A stretch of 32,271 bases of DNA from JAGTRB01 sp037439685 (GTDB lineage: Archaea > Thermoproteota > Bathyarchaeia > TCS64). Shown piece after piece: positions 1 through 5,985 of this stretch. Position numbers and translations under genes: made by a program. Where the stretch lies: contig JBBIVO010000012.1 of the NCBI GenBank assembly GCA_037439685.1, positions 1-32,271 on the forward strand. The letters run 5' to 3'. The notes beneath the pieces are model-generated. The model saw only the letters and a program-made list of their open reading frames with translations, was not told where the DNA came from and ran no database searches. The stretch's first letter is position 1. Every line of letters begins with the position of its first letter.

Positions 1-236
1 CTGTGGATCAGGTCGGACTCGAGCTCGTCGGGGAGGTTCACTATCCTCAGGGCCTGGAAGGGGCATTTCCTCACGCAGATGCCGCAGCCGCTGCAGAGGT
101 GCTCGGTCACGTAGGCCCTACCGCCCTCCACCCTTATGGCCTCTTTCCTGCTCCGGACCATGGGGCAGAAGCGGGCGCAGACCATGCCACACTTATCTGG
201 CCTGCACCTATCCTCCTAGACTACGGCGACCCTCAA
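1..236 (-). CDS. ABCE1/RLI ribosome-recycling ATPase, N-terminal fragment with in-frame TAG
   Basis: The reverse strand encodes the start of ABCE1 (RNase L inhibitor family), the cytosolic ATPase that splits ribosomes after termination. Both N-terminal [4Fe-4S] motifs are visible: CRPDKCGMVCARFCP and CSGCGICVRKCP, followed by the family's FQALRIVNLPDEL stretch leading to the first nucleotide-binding domain, which lies beyond the window edge. A TTG at 236-234 begins the reading LRVAVV, the usual ABCE1 start, but codon 7 is TAG (218-216), where the family normally has Asp. No start codon lies between this TAG and the first cluster cysteine; the next ATG falls inside the cluster and would lose two ligands. 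So this is a sequence error, a mutation or stop readthrough. TAG terminates several other genes in this window, which argues against wholesale recoding. A TATA-like element lies at 271-279. Confidence 0.85.
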
Positions 237-605
237 CCCTCAGCAGCCCCAGGAGATAGAGATCCTCCCATATTTAAGGGATGAGAGGCCTTCTGGTGGA
301 AGATGGGTGTGTGAATTTCGGTTGGATGAGAGGCCTATGGAGGTCGCCCTCTTTGCCCTTTGGCACAATTTTTGAATACGGCTTATCGGAGATAACTGGA
401 TTTTAATTTTAACTTCGGGGGCGCGATAAGGCCCTCTCAGGAGGTTACTTGTATCTCGACTGGAGGGATTCGGATCAGCCTGGGTATTTAAAATGGTTCA
501 GAGGGCTGCCACATCTCCCATATTTCACAATTAGAGGTGAGGTGTCAGGATGGGTTGTTGAGGTAGTGGGCCTCAGTTTAGGCTTTGGAGGCCCCCCTGT
601 CTGGT
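237..605. other. Intergenic stretch, no gene recognised
   Basis: About 370 bases between the 5' end of ABCE1 and the 3' end of the PPC-domain gene. Read from the minus strand, 271-279 gives CTTAAATAT, a TATA-like box about 35 bases upstream of the ABCE1 start. An 88-codon plus-strand frame from 449 has no family resemblance and runs antisense into the PPC gene, so it is not called. Confidence 0.5.
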
Positions 606-1115
606 CTATACAACCCTCTTTGGGGATATGGAGAGCTCTGAGGTTTTCCGCCTCTCGTGGGTCATCCTCCGTAATTCCACCCCCTCGACCTCCGCCAATG
701 AGAACTCCACGTTAACCCATGTTATGCACCCCTCCGTCAGGTGGCCTCCCATGACCTTGGCCGCGCCTCCTAACACCTTCGATACGCTTATGTGGGCGTG
801 GATGTATGGCTGCCCATCCTGCCTGGCGATGGTCCCTGAGACCGAGATTATCTCGAGGGGGCCCTCGACCATCTCATAAATCCTATCGGCATCTGTTACG
901 GGTAGATGTTCTGGGAATCTTGCCACACTCCTCAGAACCGCCCTCCTCAGGCTTCCTATAACCGAGAGGATAATGCCATTCTCTATCTTCTCGTCCTCAA
1001 CCACCCTCTTAAGGGCTGACAGGAGGTCCTGTCCAGGCTCTATCTTACCGACGATTATCCTCCTCAACCTGCCGACTCCAAACTCCGCCGTCCCTGCTGG
1101 AAACATCTCAAACAT
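606..1115 (-). CDS. PPC-domain protein (DUF296)
   Basis: This 169-residue protein is almost entirely one PPC/DUF296 domain, a small trimeric fold found alone in bacteria and archaea and fused to AT-hooks in plants. Visible signatures are HAHIS (His106, His108) and GGHLTEG (His125), which form the metal-binding cluster in solved family members, plus the beta-strand region GIILSVIGSLRRAVLR. The length is right for a stand-alone archaeal homologue. The ATG at 1115 follows a GAGAGG ribosome-binding stretch; a second Met at codon 4 is an alternative. The gene is divergent from the mobB-xpf pair and single. The cellular role of the archaeal proteins is not established; DNA binding is often stated but there is no AT-hook here. 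Confidence 0.9.
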   Translation of the reverse strand: MFEMFPAGTAEFGVGRLRRIIVGKIEPGQDLLSALKRVVEDEKIENGIILSVIGSLRRAVLRSVARFPEHLPVTDADRIYEMVEGPLEIISVSGTIARQDGQPYIHAHISVSKVLGGAAKVMGGHLTEGCITWVNVEFSLAEVEGVELRRMTHERRKTSELSISPKRVV

Positions 1116-1162
1116 CCTCTCACGCTTATCCTAATATCTTTGAGCCCCTTTGGCTTAGAGAC

Positions 1163-1183
1163 CTAGAGCCCTTGATGCTCTAG
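1163..1183. repeat. Inverted repeat between divergent genes
   Basis: CTAGAGC and GCTCTAG form a perfect 7-bp stem around a 7-base loop, upstream of the PPC gene and well upstream of mobB. It could be an operator half-site pair or a weak RNA hairpin; nothing else supports either role. Confidence 0.3.
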
Positions 1184-1429
1184 CGTCTATGGCTCAGCGG
1201 CTCCTCCTCCTTAGGCTCGATGCATCCCACCCTTCCGAGAGGGGACCCGGCTGGCCAGAGGCCTCAGCCCTTCAGGGTGGCGACCCATTTTGAGGCTTTT
1301 GAGAGGCCCCCTCCACCGGCAGGCTGATGGGAGGCCTTGAGAAGGGTTAAAGGAACAGGGATTCGCAGGGGCTTCTGCGATCTCTGCGAGAACGTTAAAT
1401 CGTCCGGGCCCCCGATGATCTTGAGGCCG

Positions 1430-2203
1430 ATGTCTCCTCCCAAGGCGGTCGCAGTTGTTGGATTCAAGGGGGCTGGAAAGACAAGGGTTGTCGAGGCCCT
1501 CGTGCGGGAGCTCTCCAGTAGAGGATACAGGGTTGGGACGGTTAAACACGCCTCTGGCGGGCATCCCCTCGAGATCCCTGGTAAGGATACTTGGAGGCAT
1601 ATGGAGGCCGGCTCCTACTCCACGGCCGTCCTAACCCCTAAGGGCTCCGCGGTCTATCTCAGCCGTCCCATGGGCCTCGGCGAGGTCCTCCCCCTCCTGG
1701 GCATGGTCGACCTCGTCGTCTTGGAGGGGTTCAAATCCCTGGATAGGGTGGCCCGCATCATCGTGTTCACAACCCCCAGGGATTTGGAGATCCTCTCGAA
1801 CGGCCTCGAGATAGCCGTGGTCTCCTCCTCTGAGGGGGTTCCTCCCCTCGGCTGGAGGGGCGCCCCAGTGCTCCCGCTGAGCAGGGCGGGGGAGCTGGCC
1901 GACCTGGTCCTGGAGAGGGCCTTCCCCCTCCTTCCAGGGTTGGACTGCGGGGCCTGCGGCTTCGAGGGCTGCAGCGGCCTCGCAAGGGCTGTCCTAGCGG
2001 GGGAGGCCGAGGCCGGGCGCTGCCAGGCTCAGCCCGAGGGCGGGGTGAGGCTGAAGGTGGATGGGAGGCCTATACCCCTGAACCCCTTCGTCAGAGGCCT
2101 CTTCGAGAGCGTGGTGGTGGGGATGGTCAAATCCCTTAAGGGGGCTCAGAGCCCTAAGGGGATCGAGCTCACCTTGGAGGTTGGAGAGTCTGGAGATGGC
2201 TGA
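1430..2203 (+). CDS. MobB P-loop protein fused to a [4Fe-4S] domain
   Basis: Residues 1 to about 165 are a MobB-type GTPase domain: Walker A GFKGAGKT near residues 11-18, then TVKHASGG and the VVLEGFKS strand typical of MobB, which helps attach GMP to molybdopterin when the guanine dinucleotide cofactor is made. Residues 173-198 carry CGACGFEGC plus a later Cys, the Fe-S domain pattern also found in RnfB and in CdhE. A further 60-residue tail follows. The start at 1430 has TTGAGG just upstream; an in-frame ATG at 1415 and a TTG at 1337 would give longer forms, but the MobB fold begins right after 1430. The last 8 bases overlap the start of the XPF nuclease gene, so the two are co-translated. 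MobB-FeS fusions occur in other archaea and suggest delivery to a tungsten or molybdenum oxidoreductase; no such enzyme is in the window. Confidence 0.85.
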   Translation: MSPPKAVAVVGFKGAGKTRVVEALVRELSSRGYRVGTVKHASGGHPLEIPGKDTWRHMEAGSYSTAVLTPKGSAVYLSRPMGLGEVLPLLGMVDLVVLEGFKSLDRVARIIVFTTPRDLEILSNGLEIAVVSSSEGVPPLGWRGAPVLPLSRAGELADLVLERAFPLLPGLDCGACGFEGCSGLARAVLAGEAEAGRCQAQPEGGVRLKVDGRPIPLNPFVRGLFESVVVGMVKSLKGAQSPKGIELTLEVGESGDG

Positions 2204-2945
2204 GCCCATTAGGGTGGTCGTCGACAGCCTCGAGGCCTCCGCCCACATGGAGGTGGTGGACTACCTGAGGCTTGCGGGGTGCGAGGTGGAGGTGAGGAGG
2301 CTTCCCACCTGTGACTTCGTCGTCTCAGAGAGGTGTGGGGTCGAGAGGAAGGATGTGGAGGACTTCCTCGGCAGCCTTAAGGATGGCCGCCTCTTCACCC
2401 AGGCCAAGGAGATGGCTTCAAGCTATGAGAAACCCATCCTCGTGGTGGAGGGGAACCTTCAGAGAGCTCTTAGGAACTCTGGGTTGAAGCCCTCCTCCAT
2501 CTATGGGGCCATGGCCAGCCTAGCCCTAGACTTCGGCCTCTCCATAATCCCCACCGACAGCCTTGAGTCGACCTCGATACTTGTCCATAGGCTGGCCCAC
2601 AGGGAGCAGGTTGAGGAGAGGCGCCCGATCCAGCTTAGGAGGGTGAGGAGGAGGATCCCCCTCCAAGAGCAGCAGATCTTCCTGCTCATAGGCCTACCGA
2701 AGATAGGGAGGACCATGGCGGAGGAGCTTCTAACCCGCTTCGGCTCTCCATTGAGGGTCTTCGAGGAGCTGGAGAGGGCTGAGATATTCGCATCCAAGAG
2801 CGGGAGGACGAGGAGGGTCATAGGCCCCATAGGCGAGGTGAGGGGGATTGGGCCATCGATGGTCGAGAGAGCCAAGAGGCTCCTAACAACCCCATACACA
2901 GCCCCCGAGCCATCCAAACCCGGAGAGAGGCACGGGGAAGGCTGA
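2196..2945 (+). CDS. XPF/ERCC4-type structure-specific endonuclease
   Basis: A 249-residue, helicase-free XPF nuclease of the short archaeal (crenarchaeal-like) kind, which cuts branched DNA such as 3' flaps and stalled forks. The ERCC4 nuclease domain fills residues 1-140, with Asp10 and the diagnostic GVERKDVEDF motif (ERK at 50-52, Asp53/Asp56). A tandem helix-hairpin-helix region, LIGLPKIGRTMAEELL and VRGIGPSMVERAKRLL, occupies about 165-235 and would dimerise and bind DNA. The ATG at 2196 overlaps the mobB stop (ATGGCTGA), the choice that gives the family's usual N-terminus; an upstream TTG at 2181 is in frame. The ERK core is intact, so the enzyme should be active. The short forms usually work with PCNA; no clear PCNA-binding peptide is seen in the charged C-terminal tail. 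Confidence 0.92.
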   Translation: MAEPIRVVVDSLEASAHMEVVDYLRLAGCEVEVRRLPTCDFVVSERCGVERKDVEDFLGSLKDGRLFTQAKEMASSYEKPILVVEGNLQRALRNSGLKPSSIYGAMASLALDFGLSIIPTDSLESTSILVHRLAHREQVEERRPIQLRRVRRRIPLQEQQIFLLIGLPKIGRTMAEELLTRFGSPLRVFEELERAEIFASKSGRTRRVIGPIGEVRGIGPSMVERAKRLLTTPYTAPEPSKPGERHGEG

Positions 2946-3023
2946 GGGATTCTGAAGCCCAAATGAGATTTGAATATAATGTGAATAGTGAAGAATAACC
3001 TCCATAAAATTTATGTTTGGCAC

Positions 3024-3412
3024 CTAGTTAGCCACTCCGCTATATATCTGGAGAAGATCTCGAAATCTGAGAGCTTTCTTTTTAGAAATTCGTAAACGAG
3101 GTCGATTTATTGAACCATACTCGTGAACGAGGAGGTTTTTGAACCCGATCATGGAGGCCATCACCCCCTCAAGATCCCTGGTGATTATCTCGGCCTCGGC
3201 TAGGATCTTTGGAATGTCCCTGTATCTTTCAGGCCTTTTAAGTTGAAGTAGAGAGATGATCTCGTTGCCTATGTCTATCATGCATTCGATGGAGGCCTGA
3301 AGATATCTTTCAGCAGCTCCACAAATCAAAAAGTCTTTTTTAAAATCTAAGATACCCTTTCAATATCTTTTAAATATTTTATGTATTGCTTCATTTTACT
3401 CAATTTCATCAT
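3024..3412 (-). pseudogene. Decayed HepT-type HEPN toxin
   Basis: The last 101 codons (3329-3024) read as a HepT/DUF86 HEPN protein, with GAAERYLQASIECMIDIGNEI and the C-terminal signature FKNLLVHEY. Active HepT RNases carry an R-x4-6-H motif in this segment; the Arg is Lys here while the His is kept. The missing N-terminus is visible in the neighbouring frame from an ATG at 3412 (MKQYIKYLKDIERVS) and joins LDFKKDFLICGAAERY after a one-base loss near 3350. The gene is therefore frameshifted, unless translation restarts at the ATT/TTG codons around 3329. It follows a more heavily damaged MntA-like gene, giving the standard antitoxin-then-toxin order. The sequence is AT-rich compared with its neighbours, consistent with acquisition. 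Confidence 0.8.
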
Positions 3413-3426
3413 TATTAAAGTTCTAT

Positions 3427-3821
3427 TTATTCCAGAATCTTTTTCATCATACATTCATCATACCTCTCCATTGCTCTCCTAAAATCGAGATATTCACAAA
3501 TGGATTTAGCCTCAAACTTTATTCTTATCTCTTTCTACAATAAATTATTTTACTTTTTTATAACTTCAAATATGAGAAATGGTGGAGAGAGATTTAAAAT
3601 AATCAAATCTCATCGTCTCCTAATATTCCACTAATCTCATCAATAAGATGTAAATAATATTCAAGAAGTTTATCAGGGACTTCTGAAAGTAATATGGCTA
3701 CATCAATGTCACTTCAAAGGGTTGTGTCTCCCATTATATATGATCCAAAAAGATAGGCGATTAAAACCTTTTCCTCAGCCTCAAAAAGGCTCCTAAGCGA
3801 CTTTATATTTTCCTCAAACAT
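3427..3821 (-). pseudogene. Decayed MntA-type nucleotidyltransferase antitoxin
   Basis: From ATG 3821 the frame reads a minimal nucleotidyltransferase: FEAEEKVLIAYLFGSYIMG, the family's Gly-Ser core, then SDIDVAILL with the two catalytic Asp residues. TGA at 3716-3714 interrupts just before SDID. Further stops at 3605-3603 and 3596-3594 and a frame change near 3540 follow. The last part, KFEAKSICEYLDFRRAMERYDECMM, is the usual MntA C-terminus and ends at TAA 3429-3427, shortly before the HepT start. In intact MntA-HepT systems the transferase adds AMP to HepT to neutralise it. Here it cannot be made full length, so loss of the antitoxin fits with the HepT frameshift: the whole module is dead. 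Confidence 0.8.
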
Positions 3822-3895
3822 GTCACATCCCCTCCATCTTTTCCATATATCTAACCTCTATGCTCATGGGTTGAGCGGCCGCCCACCTGGAGAGG

Positions 3896-4657
3896 CTAGA
3901 AGAGGAGGGAGAGGCATGTCAGGGCGCCCTCACACTTCTCGAATTCCGTCATGGGTAGGGTGAGGACCTCGAAGCCGGCCTCCCTGACGAGCCCCTGAGA
4001 CCTGGGGCACCCCTCAGGCATCAGGACCGTCTCCCCTATGGTTAGGGTGTTGGCAGCGTAGGCCTCCTCATCCGGGACCAACAGGAGCCCGAACCCCTCT
4101 AGGGTTGGGTGGTGGGCGTATCTCCCCGTCGCTATCATCACACCCTCCCCAAGGTATGTGATGTAGCTCTTCAGATGCACTATCCCAGGGTCCACGATGG
4201 TGTCGACGGGGACCCCAAGCCATTCCCCCATCTGGGCGACCCCCTCCATGTTCGTTCGCTCCGTAACCCCGCATATCAGCCGATCCTCAAGGTGTATCAC
4301 ATCTCCCCCCTCAACCGTGGCCGGGGCGGTCGCCCTCCTAACCCGAAGGTAACCCCTCAGAAACTCCTCCACCGCGGCCTCCTCACCCCTCCTGCTCTCC
4401 CTAGCCATCCTGCAGATGAGCGCCTTTCCCCCATGGATGACGGCGTTATCCTCAACGAAGCAGGAGTCCGGAAGGAGGTCCTCCCTGGGAAGGTGGAGCA
4501 CCTCAAGCCCAAGCTCCCTCAGAACCCTACAATAGTTCCTGTGCTGCTCCCGGGCCAATCTGAGGTCGACCGTATGCCTCAGGGGGTGAGAGGATATGCA
4601 TCTACCATAGCTGTCCCCGGGCTCCCTCACCAAGGCACGCCTGAAGGCCAAACCCAA
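3896..4657 (-). CDS. Dimethylargininase-like amidinohydrolase (DDAH family)
   Basis: A 253-residue member of the guanidine-modifying superfamily, in the branch of dimethylarginine dimethylaminohydrolases, which hydrolyse a guanidino group to a ureido group through a Cys thiol. Visible active-site elements are LPDSCFVED (63-70), EGGD (116-119), His161 in IVHLKSY, and the nucleophile Cys248 in the C-terminal CEGALTCLS. The length and the C-terminal Cys position match archaeal DDAH-like proteins. The ATG at 4657 starts directly on the family's first strand (FRRALVREPGDSY). Whether the true substrate is methylarginine, arginine or another guanidine cannot be read from sequence. It is a single gene between the toxin relics and tRNA-Arg. 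Confidence 0.88.
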   Translation of the reverse strand: MGLAFRRALVREPGDSYGRCISSHPLRHTVDLRLAREQHRNYCRVLRELGLEVLHLPREDLLPDSCFVEDNAVIHGGKALICRMARESRRGEEAAVEEFLRGYLRVRRATAPATVEGGDVIHLEDRLICGVTERTNMEGVAQMGEWLGVPVDTIVDPGIVHLKSYITYLGEGVMIATGRYAHHPTLEGFGLLLVPDEEAYAANTLTIGETVLMPEGCPRSQGLVREAGFEVLTLPMTEFEKCEGALTCLSLLF

Positions 4658-4740
4658 CCCTCAAAGGATAAGAACCCCCAACCATATTAAAATTGGGGAG
4701 GAGAAAGAGTTACGGAAGTAACCCGCCAAGAAGTCGAGAT

Positions 4741-4815
4741 GGGCCCGTAGCCGAGCTCGGATAAGGCACCGGCCTCCGGAGCCGGAGAACATGGGTTCGA
4801 GTCCCATCGGGCCCG
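4741..4815 (+). tRNA. tRNA-Arg (anticodon CCG)
   Basis: A 75-base cloverleaf: acceptor GGGCCCG pairs with CGGGCCC, the anticodon stem CCGGC/GCCGG holds the loop CTCCGGA with anticodon CCG, and the T arm is TGGGTTCGAGTCCCA. It has no intron. The discriminator is G and is followed by CACCA, so CCA is not encoded directly. All-GC acceptor and anticodon stems suggest a thermophile. Confidence 0.95.
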
Positions 4816-4909
4816 CACCAATTTAGGTGCAAATCCTTTCAATTTTATTACAGTGGTTGCTCGCGTTAACTTTCCCTATCCTCCCTTATCAAGTCAGTAA
4901 AATGGAATG

Positions 4910-5301
4910 TTAGGGGACTAGGTATGAGAGGACTTCTCTTCGCTCTTCTTCACTGAGCTTTTCTAAGAAGTTTTTGCCCACGATTAAACGGCTTGATAGT
5001 GGGTGTGGTGTGAGGGGCCTTTTGCATTTTTCATCTGGGGTTGCCGGGCGTAGGTAGTTTCCGGCTATGTTGACGATGACGCCATCTACACAGTGTTCAC
5101 TTTTTCCATACCTGATTTTTAGTGTGGTCTTGAGTTAGGGGGCCATCCACTTGCCATAGGTGTATTGATTCATGTGCGGGCAGTCCTGTTTCGTCAGCTA
5201 TGTGCTTGGGCGCAGAATGTCGCTCCCGTGTCCACGATGGCCTCGAAAAGCTCGTAGCGCTTCTTGGAGAGATTGTAGATTTCAATATCTATAAGGATCA
5301 T
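4910..5301 (-). pseudogene. Frameshifted retropepsin-like aspartyl protease (clan AA)
   Basis: From ATG 5301 the frame reads MILIDIEIYN and then FEAIVDTGATFC, with the D-T-G-A catalytic motif of single-lobe retroviral-type aspartyl proteases. A frame change near 5215 leads to APKHIADETGLPAHESIHLW, and a second one in a base run near 5100-5110 leads to VIVNIAGNYLRPA and the C-terminal RLIVGKNFLEKL, ending at TAA 4912-4910. Read across the frames this is a complete protein of about 130 residues, the normal size for these archaeal proteins, which act as dimers. The start ATGA overlaps the stop of the upstream DUF5678 gene. I recall DUF5678 and such proteases as frequent neighbours in archaea. 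Two frameshifts make it a pseudogene unless they are assembly errors. Confidence 0.75.
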
Positions 5302-5528
5302 AGAATGTATTCTTCCTCTTCCCCGGACACAAAGGTGTAGCTCCAGTCTTTTCCTTCACATATCTCCCTAGCCACCTCATTCATCCTGATGGGATTGGTG
5401 GCTCCATCAAGTACCTTAACAACTTTTCCATCGCAAACTATTATCGTCTTGTTTGGGTACTTCTCCCTCAGCTTAGATAAATTCTCATTAATCCACTTCC
5501 TCGACTCCACACCCAATATGGTCACCAT
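5298..5528 (-). CDS. DUF5678 small protein
   Basis: A 76-residue acidic protein with the DUF5678 pattern: an aromatic start (KWINENLSKLREKYPNKTI), the central beta-hairpin IIVCDGKVVKVLDGA, a short helix NEVAREICEG and the C-terminal strand YTFVSGEEEE. No biochemical role is known. Its stop overlaps the ATG of the broken aspartyl protease (ATGA at 5301-5298), so the two genes were translationally coupled. Unlike its partner it is intact. The start is ATG at 5528; a methionine-poor N-terminus leaves no close alternative. The codon usage is more AT-rich than the flanking helicase gene. Confidence 0.7.
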   Translation of the reverse strand: MVTILGVESRKWINENLSKLREKYPNKTIIVCDGKVVKVLDGATNPIRMNEVAREICEGKDWSYTFVSGEEEEYIL

Positions 5529-5985
5529 CCAAATGTTTTATGCAGGCGCTATTTAAGTCCATGGAAACAATACAGCTCAATATGGGATCTCTCGTCCAAG
5601 CTGTTGGTTATCCTCTCGTCCGCCTCGAGGCGCTCCAGCTCGCCGCTTAGGGCCAAGCCTCCAGGCTCACGCCCCCTCACCCCCAGCCTGCCCCTGACCG
5701 CCTTCTCAACTGGAATGAGAAGGTTGTCGAGAGGAGCTTTCAATTTTGTTGTCTCACGTTTCCTTGAGATTGTTTTATACAGGTTTGCCATAACCCGCGT
5801 CGATGATGAACTTGTTGCTTCAGCGACCCTGCTAGCAGTTGAGCAGGTCTTACCTCCAGCAGACCGTCTACGATTTACAAGACGATAAACTTGAAAGGGT
5901 CCTTGGAAAGTCCTGTCGATAATAGCATCTTGATAGCATGAAAAATCTTGTCTTTAGTGGATCATGTTGGCCTTGCCAACCCCGC
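5529..5985. other. Stretch without a recognisable gene
   Basis: Between DUF5678 and the giant helicase. A minus-strand frame from ATG 5791 to 5549 (80 codons, MANLYKTISRKRETTKLKAP...) is open but resembles no family I know, and its GC-rich middle joins AT-rich flanks. It may be a scrap of a larger gene: other frames carry short protein-like runs such as NKFIIDAGYGKPV just upstream (about 5770-5815). No terminal repeats or transposase motifs were seen. Confidence 0.3.

Noticed and set aside
216..218. TAG in ABCE1 as evidence of pyrrolysine use across the genome
   Set aside because: At least five genes in the window terminate with TAG at the expected C-terminus, so TAG is a normal stop here; a local explanation is preferred.
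449..715. An 88-codon plus-strand frame beginning at TTG 449
   Set aside because: No family resemblance, and it runs antisense into the PPC-domain gene.
5549..5791. 80-codon minus-strand frame MANLYKTISRK...
   Set aside because: Open but with no recognisable domain and with mixed composition; kept only as part of an unassigned stretch.
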